From assembly GCF_030019515.1 (NCBI RefSeq), contig NZ_JASEEQ010000004.1, forward strand, positions 248,001-312,000: a stretch of DNA of 64,000 nucleotides, in the 5' to 3' direction. The notes beneath the pieces are model-generated. The model was not told the origin of the DNA and made no database searches. It was given only the letters and a program-made list of their open reading frames with translations. This document shows, piece by piece, positions 55,092-64,000 of the stretch. Positions within the stretch are counted from its first letter, which is position 1, and each line of letters opens with the position of its first letter. Made by a program: the position numbers and the translations under genes. Source of the DNA: Nocardioides sp. (GTDB lineage Bacteria; Actinomycetota; Actinomycetes; Propionibacteriales; Nocardioidaceae).

Positions 55092-55097
55092 CGACCC

Positions 55098-55871
55098 GTG
55101 AGCACGAGGGCCCAGCAGTACGACGCGCAGGTGCTGCGCTGCGAGCGGCTCTCGGCGCACCTGGTCCGGCTCACCCTGGGCGGTGCGGGCCTCGCGGGCT
55201 TCGCGAGCACCGGCATCCCCGACGAGTGGGTGGGCCTGGTGGTGCCCGGGCAGTTCCAGAGCCGCTACTACACGGTGCGCTCCTGGGACGGCACGGAGCT
55301 GGTGGTCGACGTGGTCGTGCACGAGACCGGGCTCGTCACCGAGTGGGCGCAGCTGGACGTCGTGGGACAGACGGTGACGATCACCGAGGCCAAGGGCTCG
55401 TTCGCGATCCCGGCGGACGCGCAGTGGCTGATCCTGGTCGGGGACCTGACCGCGCTGCCGGCGATGGCCCGGATCGCCGACGGCGTCCAGGTGCGCACGT
55501 ACGTGTTCGCCGAGGTGCCGGACGAGCTGCCGGACTACCTCCCGGCCGGCCCGCAGGTCACCTGGCTGGCCCCGCCGGGCGCGGGCCGGAGCCGGCTGGC
55601 CGAGGTCGTCGAGGGCATCGACTGGCCGGAGGGCGAGGGCTACTTCTGGATGGCGGGCGAGTCCGCGCAGATGCGCGCGATCCGCAAGCACCTGATGCGG
55701 GTGCGCCGCCTGCCGAGCATGGCGTACGACGTGATGGGCTACTGGCGCGCCAACGCGCAGCGCCAGCCGCGCGCCGTCGACCCGGGCCCGATCTACCGGG
55801 CCGGCAAGGCGGCCGGGAAGTCCGACGAGCAGATCTGGGCCGAGTACGACGAGGCGAGGGACCACTCATGA
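55098..55871 (+). CDS. siderophore-interacting protein (ferric-siderophore reductase family)
   Basis: A 257-residue flavoprotein of the SIP/ViuB family, which reduces ferric siderophores in the cytoplasm. RYYTVRSWDG is the FAD motif RxYTxR, and GDLTALPAMARI and WMAGESAQMRAIRKHL the NAD(P)H domain. GYWRANAQ is the typical C-terminus. Start GTG 55098, leaderless. The stop overlaps the era ATG, so era is translated with it. No siderophore uptake or synthesis genes are nearby and no clear iron-regulator box is seen. Confidence 0.92.
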   Translation: MSTRAQQYDAQVLRCERLSAHLVRLTLGGAGLAGFASTGIPDEWVGLVVPGQFQSRYYTVRSWDGTELVVDVVVHETGLVTEWAQLDVVGQTVTITEAKGSFAIPADAQWLILVGDLTALPAMARIADGVQVRTYVFAEVPDELPDYLPAGPQVTWLAPPGAGRSRLAEVVEGIDWPEGEGYFWMAGESAQMRAIRKHLMRVRRLPSMAYDVMGYWRANAQRQPRAVDPGPIYRAGKAAGKSDEQIWAEYDEARDHS

Positions 55872-56797
55872 CCGAGCAGCCGAGCAAGCACCGGAGCGGG
55901 TTCGTGTCCTTCGTCGGCCGACCCAACGCCGGCAAGTCGACGCTGACCAACGCCCTGGTCGGCAGCAAGGTCGTGATCACCTCCGACAAGCCGCAGACCA
56001 CGCGCACGGTGGTGCGCGGCATCGTGCACCGCGACGACGCGCAGCTGATCCTGGTCGACACCCCCGGGCTGCACCGGCCCCGGACCCTGCTGGGGGAGCG
56101 GCTCAACGACCTCGTGAAGACCACGCTCGCGGAGGTCGACGTGGTCGCGGTCTGCCTGCCGGCCAACGAGAAGGTCGGCCCGGGCGACCGATTCATCGTC
56201 AACGAGATGGCGAAGATCAAGCGCACCACCAAGGTCGCGGTCGTGACCAAGACCGACCTCGCCTCCGCGGACCGGATCGCCGAGCACCTGCTCGACATCG
56301 CGCGCCTGGGCTCCGAGACCGGCACCGAGTGGGCCGAGATCGTCCCCGTCTCGGCGCGGTCGGGCGACCAGGTGGGGCTGTTGGCGGACCTGCTGGTCGG
56401 GCTGCTGCCCGAGGGGCCGCAGCTCTACCCCGACGGCGAGCTCAGCGACGCTCCCGAGGAGATCCTCGCCGCGGAGCTGATCCGCGAGGCCGCCCTGGAG
56501 GGCCTGCGCGACGAACTGCCGCACTCGGTGGCGGTCGTGGTCGAGGAGATGGGCCTGCGCGAGGGGCGTCCCGACGACAAGCCGCTGCTCGACGTGCACG
56601 CGAACCTCTACGTCGAGCGCGACTCCCAGAAGGGCATCATCATCGGACCGAAGGGCGCCCGGCTGCGCGACATCGGCACCCGCGCCCGGACCCAGATCGA
56701 GGCGCTGCTCGGTACCCCGGTCTATCTGGACCTGCACGTCAAGATCGCCAAGGACTGGCAGCGAGACCCGCGCCAGCTCAGGAAGCTGGGCTTCTAG
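55868..56797 (+). CDS. era: GTPase Era
   Basis: A 309-residue ribosome-assembly GTPase. G1 is VGRPNAGKSTLTNAL, switch I region SDKPQTTRTVVRGIV, G3 DTPGLHRPR and G4 VTKTDL. The C-terminal KH domain includes QKGIIIGPKGARLRDIG and binds the 3' end of 16S rRNA. ATG 55868 overlaps the preceding stop (ATGA). In relatives era often follows cdd directly; here about 3.5 kb of lipid and iron genes intervene. Confidence 0.96.
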   Translation: MTEQPSKHRSGFVSFVGRPNAGKSTLTNALVGSKVVITSDKPQTTRTVVRGIVHRDDAQLILVDTPGLHRPRTLLGERLNDLVKTTLAEVDVVAVCLPANEKVGPGDRFIVNEMAKIKRTTKVAVVTKTDLASADRIAEHLLDIARLGSETGTEWAEIVPVSARSGDQVGLLADLLVGLLPEGPQLYPDGELSDAPEEILAAELIREAALEGLRDELPHSVAVVVEEMGLREGRPDDKPLLDVHANLYVERDSQKGIIIGPKGARLRDIGTRARTQIEALLGTPVYLDLHVKIAKDWQRDPRQLRKLGF

Positions 56798-56812
56798 GAA
56801 GGGGGGGTCCTG

Positions 56813-57232
56813 ATGAGCCGTCCCGCGCCGTTGGCGCGCTGGCACGCGATCGCCGAGGCCCGCGACCCCGCCGGCCTGGCCGAGCTGCTGGCCGACGACG
56901 TCACGTTCCGCTCGCCGGCCGTCCACACGCCGCAGGAGGGGCGCGACCTGACCACGGCGTACCTCTCCGCCGCGATCGTGGTGCTCGGCCCGACGCTGAC
57001 CTACCTCCGCGAGTGGTACGACGACTCCTCGGCGGTGCTGGAGTTCCGCGCCGAGCTGGACGGGCGGACCGTCCACGGCGTCGACATGCTGACCTGGGGC
57101 GAGGACGGGCGGCTCACCGACTTCACCGTGATGGTCCGCCCCTTCACGGGCCTGCAGCGGCTGATCGAGCTGATGGCCGCGGAGCTCGCCAGGCTGGCAG
57201 CGGCTCAGCCCGGAGCCCAGCAGCGCCCGTAG
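56813..57232 (+). CDS. NTF2-like (SnoaL fold) protein
   Basis: A 139-residue protein with the cone-shaped NTF2-like fold pattern: LARWHAIAEARDPAGLAELLADDVTFRSPAV, then GRTVHGVDMLTWGEDGRLTDFTVMVRP. ATG 56813 follows a GGAAGGGGGGG site. It may be an enzyme or a binding domain; no function is assignable. The last 28 bases overlap the convergent lipoprotein gene tail to tail. Confidence 0.8.
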   Translation: MSRPAPLARWHAIAEARDPAGLAELLADDVTFRSPAVHTPQEGRDLTTAYLSAAIVVLGPTLTYLREWYDDSSAVLEFRAELDGRTVHGVDMLTWGEDGRLTDFTVMVRPFTGLQRLIELMAAELARLAAAQPGAQQRP

Positions 57233-58062
57233 CGCTGGCCGCCGGCCCACTGCTCCGCGGTCGGCCACTCGTAGCCCCACTGGTAGTCGAGCGAGGACTC
57301 GGCCGCCGCGGCGCCCGCGTCGCGGCACGGGCCCTCCCCGGCCGCGCGCACCTTCTCCTCGCCCGGGTAGGCGGTCCCGGCCAGCGGGACGACCGCGATC
57401 GCGCGCCAGGAGTGCTCGGCCGCGCAGACGACCCGTTCGAAGCCCTTCGTCCCGGGCTGTGCGGTGCCGCACATGGCGTAGCGGTCCCGGCCCGCGGTCT
57501 CGTCGAGCACGCCCGCCAGGCGCCCGGTCAGCGGCGCGAGCCGGTCCTGCGCGGCCAGCGCGACCACGTCGCAGCGGTACCACGACGCGCCGGAGTCCGA
57601 CTCCTCGACGCTGGGCGTGAACCACACGGCGCGCAGCATGCTGAGCCGCCGGTCCTCCCGGGTGCCGCCGACGAACGCGGCCAGCCGCTCGGGGCAGGCC
57701 TCGGCGACCTGGGCCTGCACCCGGTCCGCGTCGACCGCGAGCAGGTGCCCGTCGACGACCGTGTCGAGCCTGCCCACGGCGAACGTCATCGAGGTGTGCC
57801 GGGAGCGGCAGGCGACCGGCTGGTGGTCGGTGGTGGGCGCGATCGCCTCGTCGTAGGCCAGCCGGTAGCAGGCCCGGTCCGGCGGGGCCGGGACCGGCGT
57901 GGCGGACGGCGGCGGCACCGGGGTGCTGCTCGGTGCGGCGGGCGGCCGGTCCGCCGTCGGGTCGTCCCCGCCGGTGCAGCCGGCGACACCCACGGCCAGG
58001 CCCACGGCCAGGCCCGCTGCCAGCACGGCGGTCGGCACCACGGTGGCGGACGGCCGGGTCAC
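57205..58062 (-). CDS. septum-formation domain lipoprotein, copy 2
   Basis: A 285-residue exported protein. Signal TAVLAAGLAVGLAVGVAGC with lipobox VAGC (Cys29) is followed by a Pro/Ser-rich linker. Two septum-formation-type repeats follow, each with paired cysteines (ACYRLAY, VACRSRHTSMTFAVG, CDVVAL, VCAAEHSWRAIAVVPL, CRDAG, RCWAPG). The domain was named from an actinobacterial septum-formation protein, but its role is poorly known. The GTG start overlaps the stop of copy 1. Confidence 0.83.
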   Translation of the reverse strand: MTRPSATVVPTAVLAAGLAVGLAVGVAGCTGGDDPTADRPPAAPSSTPVPPPSATPVPAPPDRACYRLAYDEAIAPTTDHQPVACRSRHTSMTFAVGRLDTVVDGHLLAVDADRVQAQVAEACPERLAAFVGGTREDRRLSMLRAVWFTPSVEESDSGASWYRCDVVALAAQDRLAPLTGRLAGVLDETAGRDRYAMCGTAQPGTKGFERVVCAAEHSWRAIAVVPLAGTAYPGEEKVRAAGEGPCRDAGAAAAESSLDYQWGYEWPTAEQWAGGQRYGRCWAPG

Positions 58063-58859
58063 TGGTCGGTCTTCGCCCAGCACACCGACCGGCGGTTGCC
58101 CGCGTCCCACTCCGCCTGGTGGAACCACGTGTAGCCGAAGTCGTAGTCGACCGGGTAGTTCAGCCACGCGCCGACCGACTTGGAGCAGAAGTCCCGGGTC
58201 GTGACCTCCACCACCCGGTCGCCCGGGTAGTCGTCGCCCTGGTCGCCGAGGGCGATCGTGGTCACCGCGCGCCACTGGTGCGGCTCGTTGCACGGGACCT
58301 TCACCGAGCCGGCGACCGTCGGCCCGTCGGCGCAGACCATCCAGTGGTCCTTCGGGCGGCCGAGCAGCAGGCCCTTGGCCGTGGTCGGCAGGTCGACGTA
58401 CTCCTTGCTCTGCTCGCCGCCGCCGACGACGTCGCAGCGGTACCAGCGTGCGCCGTCGTCCCAGGCGTCCTCGCTCGGCCGGAACCAGGCCCAGCTGACG
58501 ACGGTGCGCATCACCAGGCTCTCGTCGGCGCCGAGGAAGTCCATGAACGCCTGGGAGCACGTCTCGTAGGCCCAGGAGCCGAGGCCCCCGTCGTCGTAGT
58601 CGACGTCGTCGAAGGTGTCCGGCAGCTGGCCGACGGCGTAGGTCTCGGCCGTGTGCGGCTCGGTGCAGTCGACCGGAGCGGTGGTGTTGCTCGACCGGGC
58701 GACGTCCTCGGGGGCGAGCACCCGGCAGGCGCCGAGGTCCGGGGCCGTGTCGGCCGCGGCGGGCGTCGCCTCGTCACCGCACGCAGCGAGGGCACCGGTC
58801 AGCGCCAGCCCGAGCGCGAGCGCGCCCAGCCGCGCACGGCGGCGCTCGGCCAACGGCAC
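58059..58859 (-). CDS. septum-formation domain lipoprotein, copy 1
   Basis: A 266-residue lipoprotein: GTG 58859 preceded by GAGGAGG, signal RLGALALGLALTGALAAC with lipobox LAAC (Cys near 23). Repeated cysteine-paired modules follow: VDCTEPHTAETYAVGQLP, WYRCDVVGGG, VPCNEPHQWRAVTTIALG, then SVCWAKTDQ. It is a paralogue of the next gene, with which it forms a GTGA-coupled pair. The HxxE/VxxG cadence after each Cys is typical of the family. In-frame extension upstream lacks a ribosome site. Confidence 0.83.
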   Translation of the reverse strand: MPLAERRRARLGALALGLALTGALAACGDEATPAAADTAPDLGACRVLAPEDVARSSNTTAPVDCTEPHTAETYAVGQLPDTFDDVDYDDGGLGSWAYETCSQAFMDFLGADESLVMRTVVSWAWFRPSEDAWDDGARWYRCDVVGGGEQSKEYVDLPTTAKGLLLGRPKDHWMVCADGPTVAGSVKVPCNEPHQWRAVTTIALGDQGDDYPGDRVVEVTTRDFCSKSVGAWLNYPVDYDFGYTWFHQAEWDAGNRRSVCWAKTDQ

Positions 58860-59035
58860 GGTTCCTCCTCGCAGGGTGCGGGCCAGAGTCCGCGTGATCG
58901 TACCGCCGCGGGCCGGGCACGGGGGCACCCGTCGTAGTGATCCGGGACGGATCGGGTACCCGGGCGGCAAGGACGGACCCGGTGCCCCGGGCCACGGGGA
59001 TGGCAGGGGCAGCGTATACGACGAGGGGGTGTGCG

Positions 59036-60571
59036 GTGGACCGGGAAGGACTCCGGCAGCGTGACCGGCACGTCGTGACCACCATGCAGGACGCCCTCCT
59101 GCCGGGCGGCGTGGTCGCGCTGCCCCGGGTCGACGTGGCCGCCCGCTACCTGCTCTGCGAGGACGAACGCTCGGCCGGCGGCGACTGGTTCGACGCGGTG
59201 CCGCTGGGCGGGGGCCGGGTCGGGCTCGTCGTCGGCGACGTCGTCGGCCAGGGCGTCGGCGCGGCCTCGGCCATGGGACAGCTCCGTGCGGTGCTCACCG
59301 CGGCGCTGCTCTCCCGGGAGGACCCGCTGGCCGCGCTCCAGGATGCCTCCCGCTTCGCCGCGGCCGTGCCCGAGGCGCGCGGCGCCACCGCAGCCGTCGC
59401 GCTGGTCGATCCCGCCGGCGGCGCGCGGGCGTCGGTGCGCTACTGCACCGCCGGCCACCCGCCGCCGCTGGTGGTCCGGGCGGACGGGTCCGCGGCGTTC
59501 CTGCCGGTCACCGGAGGCGGCCCGCTCGGCAGCGGTACGCCGCTGCCGGGCGCGGACGCGGCCCTCGACCCGGGCGACCTGCTGCTGCTCTACACCGACG
59601 GCCTGCTCGTCCGCCCCGACGCGGTCCCTGGGTCGAGTCTGGACGACCTGCTGGCCGTGGCCGCCGGGGCGTGCCGGGACGCCGCGCAGGCGCCGGCGGG
59701 CGCGACCGCCGAGGACGCCTGCGAGCGCACCCTCGAGCGACTGACCCGGGACACGGGCGTCACCGACGACGCCACCGTGCTCGCCGCCCGGCTGCTCCCC
59801 GGCGCGACCGCGGACCTGGTGCTCGACCTGCCCGCGCTGCCGGACACCCTCCGGGTGGTCCGCCTCGAGCTCGGCGGGTGGCTCGCCGACCTGCGGCTGT
59901 CCGCGATCGACCAGTTCGCGCTGCAGCAGGCGGTGGGCGAGCTGGTGGGGAACGCCGTCGAGCACGCCTACCCGGCGGGGTCGCACGCGACGCGCACCTC
60001 GGTGCGGGTCCGGGCCACCCATACCGACGAGGGATGCATCCAGGTGGACGTGGCCGACGACGGGCGGTGGCGGCCGCGCTCGCCCGACCGGGCCCACCGC
60101 GGGCTGGCCCTCGCCAGCGGCTTCGTCGACCACCTCGAGCCGGTGCCCGCCGAGGCCGGCACCCACCTGCGGGTCCGCCACCGCCCCCTGCGTCCCGCAC
60201 CCCTGCTGACCGCGGCCGCGGTCGGCCCTGACGGCCGGGCCCGGCCGGGTCGGGAGCTGCCGGGCCTGACCATCCGGCGGGGCGCGGGCGGCGACCTCCG
60301 CCTGGGCGGCGCCGTGGACCAGCTCAGCGTCGACCGGCTCGCAGCGGAGGTGCGCCGCTCGACCGCCGGGGCGGGTCCGTCGGTCGTCGTGGACCTCTCG
60401 GGCGTGACCCTGCTCTGCAGCGGCGCCGTTCAGGTGCTCAGCGACGCCGTCCCGGGCATGGCCGCCGTGCACGCGCCGGTGGTGCTGCGGGCGCCGGCCG
60501 GCAGCGTGGCCGAGCTGGTGCTGGACCTGACCCGGGTGCCCCACGAGACGACGAACGGCCCGACCGGCTGA
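59036..60571 (+). CDS. fused PP2C/SpoIIE phosphatase - anti-sigma kinase - STAS protein
   Basis: A 511-residue three-domain regulator of partner switching. Residues about 15-245 form a PP2C-type SpoIIE phosphatase (GDWFDAVPLGGGRVGLVVGD, YTDGLL, VTDDATVLAAR). About 255-385 form an RsbW-like ATPase (LQQAVGELVGNAVEHAY N-box, VADDGRWRPR). About 405-505 form a STAS domain (VVVDLSGVTLLCSGAVQVL). In that last motif the usual DSSG is LCSG, so the phosphorylatable Ser is Cys. No sensor domain. GTG 59036, six bases after GAGGGGG. The sigma gene it may control is next, convergent. Confidence 0.87.
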   Translation: MDREGLRQRDRHVVTTMQDALLPGGVVALPRVDVAARYLLCEDERSAGGDWFDAVPLGGGRVGLVVGDVVGQGVGAASAMGQLRAVLTAALLSREDPLAALQDASRFAAAVPEARGATAAVALVDPAGGARASVRYCTAGHPPPLVVRADGSAAFLPVTGGGPLGSGTPLPGADAALDPGDLLLLYTDGLLVRPDAVPGSSLDDLLAVAAGACRDAAQAPAGATAEDACERTLERLTRDTGVTDDATVLAARLLPGATADLVLDLPALPDTLRVVRLELGGWLADLRLSAIDQFALQQAVGELVGNAVEHAYPAGSHATRTSVRVRATHTDEGCIQVDVADDGRWRPRSPDRAHRGLALASGFVDHLEPVPAEAGTHLRVRHRPLRPAPLLTAAAVGPDGRARPGRELPGLTIRRGAGGDLRLGGAVDQLSVDRLAAEVRRSTAGAGPSVVVDLSGVTLLCSGAVQVLSDAVPGMAAVHAPVVLRAPAGSVAELVLDLTRVPHETTNGPTG

Positions 60572-60604
60572 CGGCCTCGCCGCCCGCGAGCGTCCGGGCT
60601 GGGC

Positions 60605-61441
60605 TCACCCGGCCTGCTGCAGCTCCTCCCTCAGGTCGCCGAGGATCCGGCTGAGCAGGCGGGAGACCTGCATCTGGGTGACCCCGAGGTCCTTGCCGAT
60701 CTCCTCCTGGGTGAGGTCCTCGAAGAACCGCAGGTACAGGATGCGGCGGTGCCGCTCGGGGAGCCGGCGTACGACGGGCGCCAGGATCATCCGGGCCTCG
60801 GTCGCGGACCCGTCGGCATCCTCGCCGGCGAGCAGGTCGCCGACCGGCGTCTCGCTCTCGCGCCCGACCGGCTGGTCCAGGGAGGCCGGCTGGAAGCAGC
60901 CGAACGCGGACGCGGCGTCGCGGTACTCCTCGACCGTCGTGTCGAGCTCGGCCGCGATCTCGGCCTCGGAGGGCTCGCGGCCGCGCTCCTGGGTGAGCCG
61001 CTCGATCACCTGGTTCACCCGCCACTGGAGCTCCTGGATGCGGCGCGGCGGGCGCACGGTCCAGCCCTGGTCGCGGAAGTAGCGCTGCAGCTCGCCGCGG
61101 ATGGTGGGGACCGCATAGGTGAGCAGGTCGTTCCGCAGCTCGGGGTCGAAGCGGTGCACGGCCTTGGTCAGGCCCTCGTAGGCGACCTGACGCAGGTCCT
61201 CCTGGGGGACCCCGCGGTTGCGGAACCGGGCGGCGACGGCCTCGGCGACGCCGCGGTTGATCACCACGACCCGCCCGAGCGCCTCCTCGCGCTGCTCGGG
61301 ATCGCTGCTGTGCTGGGCCTCGTCGAGGAGCCGGGCCGTCTGCTCGGACCGCTCGGGCCGGGTGAGCCCGCAATCGGGGTCCGTGGTCGGGTCGATCTGG
61401 TCGAGAGGGCCGTCCGTCGAACGGGTGGGCAACGCGGTCAT
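60605..61441 (-). CDS. SigB/SigF/SigG family RNA polymerase sigma factor
   Basis: A 278-residue stress-type sigma-70 factor. Region 2 spans about 55-125 (RNRGVPQEDLRQVAYEGL, DLLTYAVPTIRGELQRYFRD), region 3 is VNQVIERLTQERGREPSEAEIAAEL, and region 4 is LPERHRRILYLRFFEDLTQEEIGKDLGVTQMQVSRLLSR. ATG 61441 follows GGAGGTG. This class is normally held by an anti-sigma kinase and freed by a STAS antagonist; the adjacent fused regulator encodes all three switch activities. Confidence 0.94.
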   Translation of the reverse strand: MTALPTRSTDGPLDQIDPTTDPDCGLTRPERSEQTARLLDEAQHSSDPEQREEALGRVVVINRGVAEAVAARFRNRGVPQEDLRQVAYEGLTKAVHRFDPELRNDLLTYAVPTIRGELQRYFRDQGWTVRPPRRIQELQWRVNQVIERLTQERGREPSEAEIAAELDTTVEEYRDAASAFGCFQPASLDQPVGRESETPVGDLLAGEDADGSATEARMILAPVVRRLPERHRRILYLRFFEDLTQEEIGKDLGVTQMQVSRLLSRILGDLREELQQAG

Positions 61442-61470
61442 CGGGCACCTCCATCCCGAGTGAATGGGGG

Positions 61471-61494
61471 CCTTGCCGACGTCCTTCGGCAAGG
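61471..61494 (-). other. hairpin in the sigma-gene leader
   Basis: An 8-bp stem CCTTGCCG/CGGCAAGG (61471-61478 with 61487-61494) lies in the 5' leader, about 30-53 bases before the sigma start codon. It may affect translation or mRNA stability. Confidence 0.5.
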
Positions 61495-61520
61495 TTCGAG
61501 CGTCCGTCTCCTCCCTGGCG

Positions 61521-61548
61521 ACGCTACCGGCTCAGCCCGGTTGCGCAA
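61521..61548 (-). promoter_or_regulatory. sigma-gene promoter with palindrome over the -35 box
   Basis: On the minus strand TTGCGC (61548-61543), 16 bases, then TAGCGT (61526-61521). The 12-bp palindrome GGTTGCGCAACC at 61539-61550 covers the -35 element and could be a regulator site. Confidence 0.45.
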
Positions 61549-61715
61549 CCTCGCGGCGGCGTGGGACGCCACGTCGGGGCCCTTACCCGGGGGTCCCGGG
61601 CGAGAAACGCCGCCGGGCCCTCGGCACGCCAAGACCACCCGTAGGGGTGATGCCGCCGCGGGCCGGCCTGGGTACCCGCGGTGGAAGTCGACCGAGAGCA
61701 GGAAGGCAGGAACCG

Positions 61716-62897
61716 ATGCAGGCTGTGACCTGGCAGGGCCGCAAGGACATCCGCGTGGAGGAGGTCCCCGACGCCCGGATCGAGGAGCCCACGGACGCGG
61801 TGATCCGGGTCACCAGCACGGGGCTGTGCGGCTCGGACCTGCACCTCTACGACCCGCTGACCCCGTTCATGACGCCCGGCGACATCGTCGGCCACGAGCC
61901 GATGGGCGTGGTGGAGGCGGTCGGCGCGCAGGTGTCCGCGCTCTCGGTGGGCGACCGGGTGGTGGTCCCGTTCAACATCAGCTGCGGATCGTGCTGGATG
62001 TGTGAGCGCCGGCTCTACAGCCAGTGCGAGACGACGCAGAACAGGGAGACCGGCACCGGCGCGAGCCTGTTCGGCTACAGCTCGCTGTACGGCGCCGTGC
62101 CCGGTGGCCAGGCCGAGCTCCTCCGGGTGCCGTTCGCGGACTTCCTGCCGGTCAAGGTGCCGCACGGGCCGCCGGACGACCGCTTCGTCTACCTGTCCGA
62201 CGTGCTGCCGACCGCCTGGCAGGGCGTGGAGTACGCCGCGATCCCGGAGGGTGGCACGCTCCTCGTGCTCGGCGCCGGGCCGATCGGGGACATGGCCACC
62301 CGGATCGCGCTGCACCGCGGGATCCGCGTGATCGTCGTCGACCGGGTGCCCGAGCGACTGGCGAGGGTGTCGGCCCGGGGCGCCGAGATCCTCGACCTGG
62401 GCGAGATCGACGACGTGGCCGAGCAGGTCCGCGGGCTGACCGGCGGGCGGGGCGCGGACAGCGTCCTCGAGGCGGTCGGCATGGAGGCGCACGGCTCGCC
62501 GGTCGCCGAGGCGGTCCAGAAGTCGCTGCGGCTGCTGCCCAAGAAGCTGCAGCAGCTGATGATGACCAACCTGAGCGTGGAGCGGCTCGCGGCGCTGTAC
62601 CTCGCCTTCGAGGCGGTGCGCCGGGGAGGGACCGTGTCGATCTCGGGCGTGTACGGCGGCACCTCGGACCCGATGCCGATGATGCAGCTGTTCGACAAGC
62701 AGCTCCAGCTGCGGATGGGTCAGGCCAACGTCCGGGCCTGGACCGACGAGCTGCTCGCGCTGCTCCAGCAGGACGAGGACCACCTCGGCGTCGAGGGCTT
62801 CGCGACCCACCACCTGCCCCTCGACGCGGCACCCCAGGCGTACGCGTCGTTCCAGGCCAAGGAGGACGGGATGGTCAAGGTGCTGTTCCGGCCGTGA
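61716..62897 (+). CDS. zinc-dependent alcohol dehydrogenase (MDR family)
   Basis: A 393-residue medium-chain dehydrogenase. Catalytic zinc ligands lie in TGLCGSDLHLY and GHEPMGVVEAVG. The structural zinc loop is CGSCWMCERRLYSQC with four cysteines. The Rossmann motif is LVLGAGPIGDMATRIAL. It resembles glutathione-independent formaldehyde dehydrogenase-like and threonine-dehydrogenase-like enzymes; the substrate is unknown. ATG 61716 follows GGAAGGCAGG. Confidence 0.92.
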   Translation: MQAVTWQGRKDIRVEEVPDARIEEPTDAVIRVTSTGLCGSDLHLYDPLTPFMTPGDIVGHEPMGVVEAVGAQVSALSVGDRVVVPFNISCGSCWMCERRLYSQCETTQNRETGTGASLFGYSSLYGAVPGGQAELLRVPFADFLPVKVPHGPPDDRFVYLSDVLPTAWQGVEYAAIPEGGTLLVLGAGPIGDMATRIALHRGIRVIVVDRVPERLARVSARGAEILDLGEIDDVAEQVRGLTGGRGADSVLEAVGMEAHGSPVAEAVQKSLRLLPKKLQQLMMTNLSVERLAALYLAFEAVRRGGTVSISGVYGGTSDPMPMMQLFDKQLQLRMGQANVRAWTDELLALLQQDEDHLGVEGFATHHLPLDAAPQAYASFQAKEDGMVKVLFRP

Positions 62898-62924
62898 CCC
62901 GCGTGGGCTAGAGTGGTCCGCGTC

Positions 62925-64000
<1,076 letters not shown>

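Overview
The window is a GC-rich (about 70 percent) stretch of actinobacterial chromosome. The gene order and content point to Nocardioides or a close relative in the Nocardioidaceae: the core order comEA-comEC-holA-rpsT-lepA-hemW-hrcA-dnaJ-rsmE-HIT-phoH-ybeY-CNNM-era, GTG and TTG starts, a 10-methyl fatty acid gene pair, a mycobacterial-type SOS box, and many promoters whose -10 box lies 6-7 bases before the start codon (leaderless mRNAs). The assignment is inference from content. There are no insertion sequences, phage genes or CRISPR arrays.

Left part (1-16.2 kb) is mostly accessory. It holds a histidine phosphatase, tRNA-Ala(GGC), a VOC protein, a divergent YceI/MarR pair with a palindromic operator, a cytochrome P450, a glycyl-radical enzyme with its activase (YjjI/YjjW), a lipoprotein/NRAMP-like/PRC-barrel operon, a lipase-type hydrolase, the collapsed remnant of an acyl-CoA synthetase, a HAD hydrolase, a secreted protein, a Baeyer-Villiger-type monooxygenase and a Tat-exported PhoX phosphatase behind a PHO-box-like repeat.

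Middle part (16.2-44.7 kb) is informational and housekeeping. leuS lies behind a leucine-codon leader peptide and terminator. It is followed by DegV, the competence pair comEA/comEC, holA, a nested palindrome, rpsT, lepA flanked by two phosphotransferases, a MOSC protein, an acyl-CoA ligase, and the complete SOS mutasome imuA'-imuB-dnaE2 behind a perfect LexA box. Next come two head-on 32-bp repeat arrays, hemW, a TM2 protein, DUF3097, a small acidic protein, a metallo-hydrolase, the CIRCE-controlled hrcA-dnaJ pair and rsmE.

Right part (44.7-64 kb) holds two GerMN/Gmad2 proteins under a SigE-family sigma factor, a HIT protein coupled to a copper-monooxygenase-like lipoprotein, and phoH-ybeY-CNNM followed by a degenerate cytidine deaminase. 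A tmsAB-like methyl-fatty-acid pair and a siderophore-interacting protein sit immediately before era. After era come two septum-formation-type lipoproteins, a phosphatase-kinase-STAS fusion beside a SigB/F-type sigma gene, a zinc alcohol dehydrogenase, and leuA (cut by the window edge) behind a second leucine leader peptide with alternative RNA pairing. Both leuS and leuA therefore appear to be controlled by leucine supply through short leader peptides with three consecutive Leu codons.
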